From Chitinophaga pinensis (GTDB lineage Bacteria > Bacteroidota > Bacteroidia > NS11-12g > UBA9320), in NCBI GenBank assembly GCA_945907065.1, contig CAMDSC010000001.1:33190-97189 (forward strand): a DNA stretch of 64,000 nucleotides, written 5' to 3'. Every line of letters begins with the position of its first letter. The first letter of the stretch is position 1. The translations under genes and the position numbers were made by a program. Below the pieces are notes generated by a model. It made no database searches and was not told the origin of the DNA. It saw only the letters and a list, made by a program, of their open reading frames with translations. This document shows positions 42,546-52,481 of this stretch, piece after piece.

Positions 42546-44018
42546 GTGAAAAAAATACTAATTGCCAACCGTGGAGAAATAGCCTTTAGGGTAATGCGAA
42601 CCTGTAAAAAAATGGGTATAAAAACGGTGGCAGTCTACTCGGAAGCCGACCGCGAAGCCTTGCATGTTAAATTTGCTGATGAGGCATATTTACTAGGGCC
42701 ACCACCATCAGCTCAATCTTATTTGTTGGGGGATAAAATTATTGAAATTAGCCTGAAAGCCGGTGTAGATGGAATACATCCCGGTTATGGTTTTTTATCT
42801 GAAAATGCAGGGTTTGCCCGCAAAGTAAGAGCTTCAGGAATTACACTTATAGGCCCATCGCCCGAGGCAATGGAAATGATGGGAAATAAACTGGCCGCCA
42901 AAGATGCGGTTTCGGGATACAATGTACCGATGGTTCCCGGTATTAATTCAGCCATTTCGGATATACCCAAAGCCAAGCAGGAAGCTGAAAAGATTGGGTT
43001 TCCAATATTAATAAAAGCCGCTGCCGGTGGGGGAGGAAAAGGAATGCGGGTGGTAAAAAGCCTGAGTGAATTTGAAGAACAAATGAACTTGGCTATTAAC
43101 GAAGCAAAAAGTGCTTTTGGTGATGGTTCGGTGTTTATTGAAAAATATGTGGGAAGTCCACGACACATTGAAATACAAGTGTTGGGCGATAACTTTGGAA
43201 ACATCGTTTATCTTTTTGAAAGGGAATGCAGCATTCAGCGCCGCCATCAAAAATTGGTGGAAGAAGCCCCATCGGCAGTGGTTAGCCCTGAATTGCGCAA
43301 ACGAATGGGCGAAGCTGCTGTAAACGTGGCCAAAGCTTGCAATTATACAGGAGCTGGAACAGTAGAATTCTTGGCCGATGAAAACCTTGATTTTTATTTT
43401 TTAGAAATGAATACCCGCCTCCAAGTGGAACATCCGGTTACTGAAATGATTACCGGTTTGGATTTGGTAAAAGAACAAATCAGAGTAGCTTGTGGTGAGC
43501 CTTTGGGCTATACTCAGGATGACCTTAAAATAAAAGGTCACGCCATTGAATTGCGAGTATGTGCCGAAGATCCGGCAGAAGATTTTGTGCCAAGTATCGG
43601 GACTTTAACAACCTATAAAAAACCAGTTGGAGCTAATATTAGAATTGATGATTGCATGGAGCAAGGCATGGAAATCCCAATCTACTATGATAACATGATA
43701 GCCAAATTGGTGGTGTGGGCCGAGAATCGTGCCGAAGCCATTACTCTAATGAAGGAAGCTATTAATAATTATAAAATAGAAGGTATTAAAACTACGTTGC
43801 CTTTTGGCGGTTTTGTTATGAATCATGAGGCTTTTATTTCCGGTAATTTTGATACTCATTTTATTAATAACTATTTTACTGCCGAGGGGTTATTGGAAAA
43901 TAATGACGAAGTAGCTGCCTTGTTTTCGGCATGGTTTATGGACCAGTCAAAAAAGGAAATAGTATTGCCCCAAATGGGCTCCAAAAAAGCGTGGTATCTT
44001 ACACGAAAATCTCATTAA
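42546..44018 (+). CDS. accC: Biotin carboxylase (acetyl-/propionyl-CoA carboxylase alpha-type subunit)
   Basis: 490 residues starting at GTG 42546 (MKKILIANRGEIAFRV). Biotin carboxylase domains run in order: N-domain, ATP-grasp with KAAAGGGGKGMRVV, MNTRLQVEHPVTE, and the C-domain. About 40 residues beyond a typical AccC are present, and no biotin carrier gene is adjacent, so the carboxylated acyl-CoA is uncertain. It makes carboxybiotin from bicarbonate and ATP. Six bases to the next gene. Confidence 0.9.
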   Translation: MKKILIANRGEIAFRVMRTCKKMGIKTVAVYSEADREALHVKFADEAYLLGPPPSAQSYLLGDKIIEISLKAGVDGIHPGYGFLSENAGFARKVRASGITLIGPSPEAMEMMGNKLAAKDAVSGYNVPMVPGINSAISDIPKAKQEAEKIGFPILIKAAAGGGGKGMRVVKSLSEFEEQMNLAINEAKSAFGDGSVFIEKYVGSPRHIEIQVLGDNFGNIVYLFERECSIQRRHQKLVEEAPSAVVSPELRKRMGEAAVNVAKACNYTGAGTVEFLADENLDFYFLEMNTRLQVEHPVTEMITGLDLVKEQIRVACGEPLGYTQDDLKIKGHAIELRVCAEDPAEDFVPSIGTLTTYKKPVGANIRIDDCMEQGMEIPIYYDNMIAKLVVWAENRAEAITLMKEAINNYKIEGIKTTLPFGGFVMNHEAFISGNFDTHFINNYFTAEGLLENNDEVAALFSAWFMDQSKKEIVLPQMGSKKAWYLTRKSH

Positions 44019-44024
44019 CTGTAG

Positions 44025-44885
44025 ATGAATTCCTTGTGTTTCTCTATATTCTCATATCCATCCTTAATAAAAAAGCTTTTAATTTTTAGTCTGTTTTTTA
44101 TAAGCATCCAAACCTTTGGGCAGGATATTTATGATGCCGCTAATTCAAAAAGGTATGCCGATTATTTATTCAAATCAAAGGAATACTCACGGGCGGCTTT
44201 GGAGTATGAACGTGCCTGTTATTTAGATTCACAAAATTGGGATGCCCATTTTTATTTGATGAAGAGCTATCGCAAAAGTGAGCAAGCTGCCAAAGGATTA
44301 GCACATTATCAAACGATTTATTTTCAGTTGCCTCAAAATCAAATTTCACAGTTTGAACACGAAAAAAACATAAATCTTTTTACTATTCAGCCATCTTTTT
44401 TTATTACCAAAACTGAAAAGGATTCATTAGATGATCTCCAATATTTTAAAGCTCCGTCTATTTTATTAACTTACAATTGGAAGGCCTCACAATCGTATTT
44501 GATAAGTGAAAATTATAAGGAAGATAAAACCCTTTCAAAATATTATGACAATGCCGTTCAAGGATTAAATACAAACTATAAAAAACCATGGTTGGCCGGC
44601 ACTATGTCCACTTTGGTTCCCGGCTTGGGCAAGGTGTATACGGGAAATTACAAAGATGGAATTATTGCTTTTTTGGTCACCGGAATATCTGCATTTCAAG
44701 CTGTTCGCGGTTATAATTCCAAAGGATTAAACTCCGGAATTTTTATTCTTTATTCAGGGGTATTCACCGGATTTTACCTCGGTAATATTTATGGTTCAGT
44801 AAAATCAGCCCGACAAAAAAATAGAAAACTAAATGAAGCCATCGACCGAAAAACCAAAGCGGTTTTTTATGAATGGGCGGAGTAA
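44025..44885 (+). CDS. Secreted TPR-like protein with TM2-like C-terminal membrane region
   Basis: 286 residues, not a family I can name. A signal peptide ends near FGQ (residue 33). Tetratricopeptide-like helices follow (YADYLFKSKEYSRAALEYERA), and then a hydrophobic region beginning STLVPGLGKVYTGNYKDG that resembles the PG-LGxxYxGxxxxG opening of TM2-type domains, with two or three membrane helices. It follows the biotin carboxylase by six bases and is probably cotranscribed, although no functional link is evident. Confidence 0.65.
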   Translation: MNSLCFSIFSYPSLIKKLLIFSLFFISIQTFGQDIYDAANSKRYADYLFKSKEYSRAALEYERACYLDSQNWDAHFYLMKSYRKSEQAAKGLAHYQTIYFQLPQNQISQFEHEKNINLFTIQPSFFITKTEKDSLDDLQYFKAPSILLTYNWKASQSYLISENYKEDKTLSKYYDNAVQGLNTNYKKPWLAGTMSTLVPGLGKVYTGNYKDGIIAFLVTGISAFQAVRGYNSKGLNSGIFILYSGVFTGFYLGNIYGSVKSARQKNRKLNEAIDRKTKAVFYEWAE

Positions 44886-44897
44886 TTTTTAAAGGTA

Positions 44898-47800
44898 TTA
44901 ATAGCCGACTATAATCTTTTCATTAAAGATTAAGCCTCCATTTTTTACTCTTACAATATAAATGCCTTTGTGGGAATCTAAAGCTATAAAATAATTTGAT
45001 TTTGGCTGAGAATTGGTTTCTACAGATTTTATAAGATTTCCCAATAAATCATATATTTCAATCGAAATATCTTTGCTCAAATTTTCAATTTCAATTATAA
45101 AACTACCTTGGTTTGGGTTTGGAGAAATTTTAATACCATTTGATTTTACAAGGTTGTAAATTCCAACACTTATCGTTTTACAGGTTTGAGAAATGCAACC
45201 TGCAATATTGGTAACACTAAGGCAAACCGAGAATTGATCATTCGATTTTATGGTATGAGTGTAATCGACTTTTGAAGTAGTAAAACTATCTGTAGTTCCA
45301 AATTTCCAGTGGTACTTAGTATTTGAAATTTGAGAAGCCTTTAAATCCAAATTTGAACCTTTTAAAATATAACTGAAATCGGAAATTGGGTTTTCTTTTA
45401 CGGTAACTGCTTTCACCAGAGAATCAGAACAACCATCCGGCACAACGGCTACAAGAGTTACATTATAAGTTTGGGTAACGCCATTAATTTTATATAAATG
45501 CTTTGGTGAATTATTATAAGAATAATCACCATCACTAAATTTCCATTTATAACTAATGGCATCGGTAGACTTATTTTTAAAATTAACACTATCCGATTCA
45601 CAAGCATCATTAGCGTCAAAATTGGCTTTAGCTTGTTGTTTTAATTCTACTGTTTTGCTAATACCGTCGCTACATCCATTATCTGAGGTTACCGTTAAAG
45701 TAACTTTTTTAGACCCCGGAGTTGTATAAAGTTGACTAGGATTTTCAAGTGTTGAAGTAGTTGGTCCTAAATTCCAAAGGAATAAAGTGTTTCCTTGTTT
45801 GGTTCCGGTAAAAGTAAAATTAACAGGAGTTAGGTGACAAGCGGGGCCAAAACTGAAATCGGCTACAGGGCTTGGCACCACAGTGATATATTTAGTTAAG
45901 GTGTCTTTACAATTATTGGAAGAAGTGGTAAACAATCGTATTTTTAGCGCTCCGGTTTTATTAAAGGTTTTGGCTTCCACGTCTTTTTTGTTGTAATAAA
46001 CATCTGCTAAATCCCATTGGTAACTAAGGCTATCGGTATTTACAGAGGTATTTTTAAAATCAAAACTGTTTGATATAAGGCATTGAATTGAATCGTTAAC
46101 GGTAAATCCAACCTGTGTTTGCGGATAAACCCGAATGGTTTTTGTAATGGAATCAATGCAGCCGAGCTGGCTTTGAGCTATTAATTTAACAGAATATACC
46201 CCGTTTTTTGAAAAGGATTGAATCGTTTGGCTGTCGTTCACCAAGCTTCTGTCTTCAAAATACCAAAGGCTTTCTTTTCTCTTATCATCGCTATATACAC
46301 TTGTTTCTTTAAACTCAAATTGGTTATTTTTAAAACATTGGTCGCTGTCATTTATACTAAAATTAGCTTTTACATAAGCATTTTTTAAGAAAATAGTGTC
46401 GGATGTTTTGCAGCCATCACCATCAGTTACAGTTAGGTGGTATCTCCCTTTTTTTGTAATATATAGGCTTTTGCTAGTATTTCCTGTACTCCATTTATAG
46501 CTTGAATAATTACCTTTTGGCATTAAAAGAATGTACTGGGATATGCAAACTGTGGCATCATTGCCAAGAAAAGGTTTGGAATAATTGACAAAAAACGATT
46601 CATAAATTGTGTCAGTAAAATGAGTGTGATAACTAACAAGCCTTACTTTGTAAGTTCCTGAATTTTTGTATGAATGAAAAACCTTGGTGGTTTTATTGGA
46701 TGTATTTAATGAGCCACTTGATGGGTCTCCAAAATCCCATTTTGCTGAGTCCAGTTCATAAGTTTCTTTTATTGTAAAAAATACAGAATCGCGTGAGCAA
46801 TTTTGCCTCACGTCAAAGTTAGGTTTATATAACAGGGAGGAAACGAAGTTGGGTAGACCCAAATGGATATTAGTTTCAATTGTAGACATATAGGCAAAAT
46901 AGTCTTTTTGAAAATGAGCTTTCTTTCCTAATGAATCAGGGGCATGAATTACATCTAAATATTTACTGTCATAGTGGTAAATATAAATTTTTCCATCAGG
47001 TGCTAATTGCATAGAAGGATATGATAAAAAATCTTTCGCACTATCTACTGTCTTTCTTGATGCCAAAAAATCAGTTTTGCTTTTGGATGATAAATTATAC
47101 TGACTTAAAACATAAGGAAATGAATAGGCATATAAATAGTTGCTCTTTGTTGAAAATTCAACCCCTTCTCTGTAAGCCATAAATTCCCAAACATTGCTAA
47201 CCTTGCCTGTTGAGGCATCAAAATCTGAAATCATTGATGTTGTTCCACTATTAACATTACATAATTTTCGTCCGTCAGGCGAAAATTTTAAATAACCATA
47301 ATAATTTTTATTTGGACTACCAGGATACACTTGTCCTGCGCTAATATAAATTGAGGTTGGGCTTTTTACTGGGGGAGTTACTATCCCCTTTGAAGTTACC
47401 AGATATGTATTAATTGAATCGCTATTACCCTGCGGGGTTAGCACCCAATATTCTCTTCTGTTATTATGCCGCACCGCAGCTACTTTGCCTGAATTGAGCG
47501 TTGGAAGGTTTATGTTTTTTTTACCGGTTACCACGTCGCCCAAGCCACCTCTTAATTTCATATTTACTATCGAATAACTAAGGGAATCATTATCACTGAC
47601 ACCCGGAGTAAATACATAATATAGGTGAGAACTATCAGGCCAAGGCACGATGAGTGAGGATTGGATGGTACGGTCGTTGTTTTTTAAGATGCCATTGGGC
47701 ATTGCTTTGTTCGTGCTATCCACAACAGTGTGTGAAGCGGAATAAAAAATTAATCTACCATTTTTGGTACTTATTGTAGAACCTCCGCTGTGCCATGTGT

Positions 47801-47945
47801 CGGCTCCACTTGTATACACCGATACCAGTTTTCCTGAATTAAAGGTGACTCCTTTAGAACATCCAAAAAACCAATTGTTTGTTTCCTTTTGACCTAATGC
47901 TAATTGCGCTGAAATGAGGAATATTATGAGGGATAATTGTTTCAA
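44898..47945 (-). CDS. Large secreted protein with PKD domains and T9SS type A sorting domain
   Basis: 1015 residues. A short signal peptide (LSLIIFLISAQLALGQ) leads into a family N-terminus starting KETNNWFFGCSKGVTFNSG, a beta-propeller-like domain reaching to about 360. Several PKD-type modules follow (AKWDFGDPSSGS, YKWKFSDGDYS, YHWKFGTTDS). The last 80 residues (ISPNPNQGSFIIEI, SIEIYDLLGNLIKS, KGIYIVRV) are a T9SS type A sorting domain. A cell-surface or extracellular role is expected; a precise function is unknown. Confidence 0.88.
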   Translation of the reverse strand: MKQLSLIIFLISAQLALGQKETNNWFFGCSKGVTFNSGKLVSVYTSGADTWHSGGSTISTKNGRLIFYSASHTVVDSTNKAMPNGILKNNDRTIQSSLIVPWPDSSHLYYVFTPGVSDNDSLSYSIVNMKLRGGLGDVVTGKKNINLPTLNSGKVAAVRHNNRREYWVLTPQGNSDSINTYLVTSKGIVTPPVKSPTSIYISAGQVYPGSPNKNYYGYLKFSPDGRKLCNVNSGTTSMISDFDASTGKVSNVWEFMAYREGVEFSTKSNYLYAYSFPYVLSQYNLSSKSKTDFLASRKTVDSAKDFLSYPSMQLAPDGKIYIYHYDSKYLDVIHAPDSLGKKAHFQKDYFAYMSTIETNIHLGLPNFVSSLLYKPNFDVRQNCSRDSVFFTIKETYELDSAKWDFGDPSSGSLNTSNKTTKVFHSYKNSGTYKVRLVSYHTHFTDTIYESFFVNYSKPFLGNDATVCISQYILLMPKGNYSSYKWSTGNTSKSLYITKKGRYHLTVTDGDGCKTSDTIFLKNAYVKANFSINDSDQCFKNNQFEFKETSVYSDDKRKESLWYFEDRSLVNDSQTIQSFSKNGVYSVKLIAQSQLGCIDSITKTIRVYPQTQVGFTVNDSIQCLISNSFDFKNTSVNTDSLSYQWDLADVYYNKKDVEAKTFNKTGALKIRLFTTSSNNCKDTLTKYITVVPSPVADFSFGPACHLTPVNFTFTGTKQGNTLFLWNLGPTTSTLENPSQLYTTPGSKKVTLTVTSDNGCSDGISKTVELKQQAKANFDANDACESDSVNFKNKSTDAISYKWKFSDGDYSYNNSPKHLYKINGVTQTYNVTLVAVVPDGCSDSLVKAVTVKENPISDFSYILKGSNLDLKASQISNTKYHWKFGTTDSFTTSKVDYTHTIKSNDQFSVCLSVTNIAGCISQTCKTISVGIYNLVKSNGIKISPNPNQGSFIIEIENLSKDISIEIYDLLGNLIKSVETNSQPKSNYFIALDSHKGIYIVRVKNGGLIFNEKIIVGY

Positions 47946-47998
47946 TAGAATGAATTAGAAACAAATTTAAGGTTTTTAGTAATAGGTTATTAAATAAA

Positions 47999-49591
47999 TT
48001 ACTTCACCTCCATTTCATCCATATAAATAACATTGTTGCCTTCGCGGTCTTTAATGTCAGACCTTTTTATCTTTTGCACACCCCAAATTAAATATTTTTT
48101 GCCATACCAAGGCGTTACATCGGCTATGTATTCACTGGCTTTTTCATCTTCCTTGAGCAATCGTGGCAACTTGAAATATTCAGGGCCATTAAATGTATCG
48201 CCATTGATGGAGATAACATTAATATTTGCTCCCGAACCATAGGATAATTGCACGTTTTCGCCACTCTTGAGTACTTTCACTTTTTGCGAAATATTGAGAT
48301 ACAGTCGGTTAAAATTTAAAGGAATGGTTTGGTCCCATTTAATATTTCCTTTTTTATCAAAACAAATAATGAGGCAGTTGGTATAATTATAGCCTTCAAA
48401 ATATTGAATTAAGTTACCGTTAATATCGCGATAGGTTGAATACACAGGGTAAAAAGCTTCGGCAGTGGCTATAAAATCATTTTCACGTTCTACAATTTCA
48501 TTGAACCTAAGTAGTGTAGAATAATTTTTATATCGTCGTTTTAATCGGTTTTTTCGGTTTTCTGAAAGTTCTGTTTTGCCTCTCAAATTCATATCTTCTA
48601 TATGTTTTTCAAACGATTTTAATTCAGTAAACCGAAACAGTTTTATGGCCGTCACCTTTTTATTAGAATCAATAATTACCGTATAAAATCCCTGAGCAGT
48701 AATGGTATTAATATCTTCATCCGCATCGGGCGAACTGTTGTTAAAAGTGCCTGCTCCGGCAAATCCTTTATCCGAAACCACAAGTTGAATATTTTGAAGA
48801 TAAATATTCATGGGTGCTGTAATAATAATGCTGTCTTTAGTTGTTAAATTTTGTTTAATATTTTTAACAATAATAGCTGTATTTCCATGGGAGTGGGGCT
48901 GACGCTTGTAAGAGGAAACTAAAATTGTTTCATCGGCCAAGTTAATATTCTGAATTTTATCAGGAATAGAAATGCCTTTGCTCACATCAATCCGTTCATA
49001 TTTCAACTGATTTTTTAAATCGATTCGGGTATATATACTTCCATATTTAAAAACCGACCACCCAGCAGAATTAAGAGGCAGCGACAAAGGAAGGCAACAC
49101 ATCGAAAAACAACTGCTGGCTTGATCATTGGGGGCATATTTGAAAAGTAAAAAAAGGTCAGAACCAATCACTTTTGCCGAAATAATATCGGTAGCATGTT
49201 TCGCCAAACTGTAGGTTTGAGCAGAATTAAGACCGTCTTTTAAATCAACAATATCAATTCTTAGTTGGCTTGCAGAAGTGCTTATCCAAATAAATTGGTT
49301 GTTGGCGGTGTCAATAAAATTATTCTTTATAGAAAACCGGCTTGGTATTTCTAAAAGTTTGTTCCAGCCTTCTTCAAAATTTGTATTAAATTTAGTAATG
49401 TTCCATGAATTGTAGGTATTCCCGTGTCGTTCACCACCTGTATAAAGCAAAAGAAATCCTTCACTATTAAGCGAAACCACATTCATATCTTTCGGAATTC
49501 GGTTCAGTTTTATTTCAACACGTGTATCCTGACTCTTACAAAGTGTAGAGAAAATTAGAAGGAAAAAAAGGAATTGAATTCGTTTAAACAT
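47999..49591 (-). CDS. Secreted protein of unknown function
   Basis: 530 residues with a signal peptide (IQFLFFLLIFSTLCKSQ, cleavage near 20). The rest is beta-rich with repeated short strands, like an unassigned propeller, but no repeat unit is clean. It has no membrane helix and no sorting domain that I can recognise, so the protein is probably periplasmic. It lies 53 bases after the start of the PKD protein gene on the same strand and could be cotranscribed. Confidence 0.6.
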   Translation of the reverse strand: MFKRIQFLFFLLIFSTLCKSQDTRVEIKLNRIPKDMNVVSLNSEGFLLLYTGGERHGNTYNSWNITKFNTNFEEGWNKLLEIPSRFSIKNNFIDTANNQFIWISTSASQLRIDIVDLKDGLNSAQTYSLAKHATDIISAKVIGSDLFLLFKYAPNDQASSCFSMCCLPLSLPLNSAGWSVFKYGSIYTRIDLKNQLKYERIDVSKGISIPDKIQNINLADETILVSSYKRQPHSHGNTAIIVKNIKQNLTTKDSIIITAPMNIYLQNIQLVVSDKGFAGAGTFNNSSPDADEDINTITAQGFYTVIIDSNKKVTAIKLFRFTELKSFEKHIEDMNLRGKTELSENRKNRLKRRYKNYSTLLRFNEIVERENDFIATAEAFYPVYSTYRDINGNLIQYFEGYNYTNCLIICFDKKGNIKWDQTIPLNFNRLYLNISQKVKVLKSGENVQLSYGSGANINVISINGDTFNGPEYFKLPRLLKEDEKASEYIADVTPWYGKKYLIWGVQKIKRSDIKDREGNNVIYMDEMEVK

Positions 49592-49703
49592 TTATTAAAA
49601 TAATTACAAAAATACAAGAATAGCGCAAGTTTGAATGTCTTTTAAACCGATTTTAAATACAATAAATCGGACAGTTGATTATTTTTTTTTAAAAAAAATA
49701 TGG

Positions 49704-49731
49704 TTTGGCACAATTTTCTATGTTACATTTG
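49704..49731 (+). promoter_or_regulatory. Promoter of the small sorting-domain protein
   Basis: TACATTTG at 49724-49731 fits TAnnTTTG and lies 16 bases before the ATG. A TTTG at 49704-49707 gives a spacer of 16, shorter than usual. Confidence 0.5.
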
Positions 49732-49747
49732 TATAAAACATTACAGT

Positions 49748-50101
49748 ATGAAAATAAAAGTACTTTTTTTAATTCTGTTTTCTGCAAGCATTTTTACAGC
49801 TTCGGCAGATAATACCCCAAAGAATACAGCAGATGACATGTCTTTAGTAAATGGTGTTGTTTTAGGTCAAAATTATCCTAATCCTGCAAAAGGTAAAACT
49901 GTTATTTTAGTTGATTTTACTTCATTTGAAGCTGTATTGAGTATTTATAATGTTTTAGGAAAACTAGTAGAACAACATGTTATTTCTAATGATCAAAAAA
50001 GAATAACACTTGATGTTTCTGAATACAAAGAAGGAATTTATCTTTATTCCATTGAGGCTGATGGTCAGAAAGTGACGAAGCGAATGACAGTAAGTAAATA
50101 A
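49748..50101 (+). CDS. Minimal signal peptide plus T9SS type A sorting-domain protein
   Basis: 117 residues from ATG 49748, where the signal peptide MKIKVLFLILFSASIFTASA starts; an in-frame ATG at 49700 overlaps the promoter region. After about 15 linker residues the protein is only the sorting domain: LGQNYPNPAKGKTVILVDF, LSIYNVLGKLVEQHV, EGIYLYSIEADGQKVTKRM. There is no cargo domain. Its own promoter and terminator surround it. It might be a small secreted peptide, a decoy for the sortase, or a remnant of a larger gene. Confidence 0.8.
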   Translation: MKIKVLFLILFSASIFTASADNTPKNTADDMSLVNGVVLGQNYPNPAKGKTVILVDFTSFEAVLSIYNVLGKLVEQHVISNDQKRITLDVSEYKEGIYLYSIEADGQKVTKRMTVSK

Positions 50102-50131
50102 TGATTTTTTAAACTCTTTAATATATTTAAT

Positions 50132-50160
50132 GCCTTGCTGAAAAGTGAGGCTTTTTTTTT
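50132..50160 (+). terminator. Terminator after the small sorting-domain protein
   Basis: GCCTT (50132-50136) pairs with GAGGC (50147-50151), followed by nine T residues. The stem is short (five pairs, one wobble), so the T run is the main support. Confidence 0.5.
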
Positions 50161-50162
50161 AG

Positions 50163-51515
50163 TTAAAGCATCAATCGGGCTAAGCTAAAATAGAGAAATA
50201 ACCCAACCAAATCATTGGTAGTAGTAATAAATGGGCCTGTAGCCAAGGCGGGATCAATTTTAAATCTGTCAAGAATAAGTGGTATCAAAGTTCCAAGTAT
50301 GGATGCAAAAAGAATAACTGATAATAAAGCAATGCTTACCACTTCGGCAATATTTAAAGGATTGCCAATGGCAGCAGTATAGGCCAATAATAATCCAGAG
50401 CATATTAAACCATTAAGTAAAGCTACTGAAAATTCTTTGGCCAATCGGGGAATAAAATTTTTGGTGTCCAAACTGTCGTTGGCCAAACCTTGAACAATTA
50501 TAGATGACGATTGAACTCCTGCGTTTCCGCCCATTGCCGCTACCAAAGGCATAAATAAAGCAAGTTGCAAGTTGGCCGATAGCTGACTTTCAAATCCTTT
50601 AATTACAAAGGAATTCATTAATCCTCCACCCAATCCAATAATTAGCCAAGGTAATCTGGCTCGGGATAATACCCATATTTTATCGGTTGATTCTACGTTT
50701 TCACTGATACCTGATAGTAATTGATAATCCTTATCGGCCTCTTCTTTTACAAAATCTATAACATCATCTATTGTTACCAAACCAATGAGCCGTTTTAATG
50801 CATCAACAATTGGCAAAGCTTCCAAATCGTATTTGCTCATTATGTTGGCTACTTCTTCACCTCGTGTATGCACATGAGCAAAAATTACATTAGAATCAAA
50901 TATTTCTGAAACTTTAGTAGTAGCTTTTTCTAGTAGTATTTTTTTTAAAGGAACTATTCCTAAAAGAATATCGTGGTTATCTACAACATATATGGCGTTA
51001 ACCTTTGTTACGTTTTCAGCCTGTTTTCTTATCTCCTCAGTACATTGAGCCAGATTCCAGTTTAGGTTAACTTTAATTAATTCCTTAGCCATTAATCCAC
51101 CCGCAGTGTCTTCATCATGGTGAAGCAATGAAACCAATTGAATGGAATATTCTAAATCCGTTACATAGCTTATAATTTCCTGAGATAAGGATTTGGGTAA
51201 TTCATTAAGAATATCTACCGCATCATCCGAGTTTAAATTCTCTATAAATCGGGAGGCTATTTCCTTGGGAGTATATGCTGTTAAAAGAATTTCTCGCTTG
51301 TCAGATTCTAGTTCTGCCAATACTTCTACCGCTTTATTATCCGCTAAATGGTCAAAGCAATATTTGCATTCGTTTAAATTTAGTTTGGTAAATAATTCGG
51401 CAATATCTACAGGATATAAACGATCTAAGGCTGAAGAAACACTGGATTCGAGATTGCCACTAATCCAAGATTTAAGTTCTTCTACAAATGTATCTGTTAG
51501 CTGAAACTGCGACAT
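50163..51515 (-). CDS. mgtE: Magnesium transporter MgtE
   Basis: 450 residues. MgtE N-domain (about 1-125, including SDDAVDILNELP), two CBS domains (about 130-250) and five C-terminal transmembrane helices with the pore motif GGNAGVQSSSIIVQGLA. It is a Mg2+ channel gated by Mg2+ binding to the cytoplasmic domains. It follows rsmA by about 57 bases on the same strand. No M-box riboswitch is apparent. Confidence 0.94.
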   Translation of the reverse strand: MSQFQLTDTFVEELKSWISGNLESSVSSALDRLYPVDIAELFTKLNLNECKYCFDHLADNKAVEVLAELESDKREILLTAYTPKEIASRFIENLNSDDAVDILNELPKSLSQEIISYVTDLEYSIQLVSLLHHDEDTAGGLMAKELIKVNLNWNLAQCTEEIRKQAENVTKVNAIYVVDNHDILLGIVPLKKILLEKATTKVSEIFDSNVIFAHVHTRGEEVANIMSKYDLEALPIVDALKRLIGLVTIDDVIDFVKEEADKDYQLLSGISENVESTDKIWVLSRARLPWLIIGLGGGLMNSFVIKGFESQLSANLQLALFMPLVAAMGGNAGVQSSSIIVQGLANDSLDTKNFIPRLAKEFSVALLNGLICSGLLLAYTAAIGNPLNIAEVVSIALLSVILFASILGTLIPLILDRFKIDPALATGPFITTTNDLVGLFLYFSLARLML

Positions 51516-51571
51516 TTTTTATATAATAACAGACGACTTCCAATTTTTTTATAAACTTCTTAAATTAAAAC

Positions 51572-52345
51572 TTATACCTTTTCACTTTCTATAAATTTTG
51601 TAAGTTCTATGAACTGATTTACCGAAAGTGTTTCAGGCCGCAATTTAGCAAAAGGATGGCTTAAAAAAACCTCTTTTAAATTAAATTTACTTAAACTGTT
51701 TAGCAGTGTTTTTCTTCGTTGGTTAAAGGCGGTTTTTACAACTTCAAAAAGAAGTTTTTCGTTGCAATCTAACTTGTAATCTGATTTCCTGATACAGGAT
51801 ATAACGGCAGAGTCAACCTTTGGTGGCGGAAAAAATGCTCCCGGTGAAATTTTAAACTCAATTTTTACATCATAAAAAGCTTGCACCAAAACCGACAAAA
51901 TTCCATATTCCTTGCTTCCTTCTTTTGAGGCAATCCTTACTGCTACTTCTTTTTGAAACATCCCGCCCATCAAAGGAATAAGATTTCGATTCTCCAACAT
52001 TTTGAAAATAATTTGAGACGAAATATTGTATGGGAAATTTCCTATAAGGATAAATTCTTTATCAAAAAGCTTCGAAATTTGAAGTTGTAAAAAATCACCT
52101 TCAATTAAAAACGGTTTCTGTAAAATGCCATTTTCTTGCAAATATTCTGAAGATTCAGTGTCAATTTCAATGGCATGAATAATTTTGTTGGGTTGTTTTA
52201 ACAGGTGTTTGGTTAAAATTCCTTTACCGGGTCCAATTTCCAAAACATTTTCTACATTGCTTTTATTCACTAAAATAGCAGTTCGTTCGGCGATGTTTTG
52301 GTCGGTTAAAAAATGTTGGCCAAGGTGTTTTTTAGGTTTTACCAT
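51572..52345 (-). CDS. rsmA: 16S rRNA (adenine(1518)-N6/adenine(1519)-N6)-dimethyltransferase
   Basis: 257 residues. It starts MVKPKKHLGQHFLTDQNIAE, then SAM-binding VLEIGPGKGILTKHLL, the catalytic GNFPYNISSQI, and a C-terminal helical domain with RRKTLLNSL. It dimethylates two adenines at the 3' end of 16S rRNA. Divergent from rpsO. Confidence 0.96.
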   Translation of the reverse strand: MVKPKKHLGQHFLTDQNIAERTAILVNKSNVENVLEIGPGKGILTKHLLKQPNKIIHAIEIDTESSEYLQENGILQKPFLIEGDFLQLQISKLFDKEFILIGNFPYNISSQIIFKMLENRNLIPLMGGMFQKEVAVRIASKEGSKEYGILSVLVQAFYDVKIEFKISPGAFFPPPKVDSAVISCIRKSDYKLDCNEKLLFEVVKTAFNQRRKTLLNSLSKFNLKEVFLSHPFAKLRPETLSVNQFIELTKFIESEKV

Positions 52346-52420
52346 TTACAGGGCAAAGGTAGTGAAGAGATGTAAAGGAATGAAAAGCAAAAAGATTTAT
52401 TGTAATGCTTTTAAAAATCC

Positions 52421-52451
52421 TTTGAATAAATAATTATTATTTCTATTTTTG
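52421..52451 (+). promoter_or_regulatory. Promoter of rpsO
   Basis: TTTG at 52421-52424, a 19-base spacer, then TATTTTTG at 52444-52451 match the Bacteroidetes consensus exactly, 31 bases before the rpsO ATG. Confidence 0.75.
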
Positions 52452-52481
52452 CCGTCCTTTAAAGAAAACCAATAGCATACA

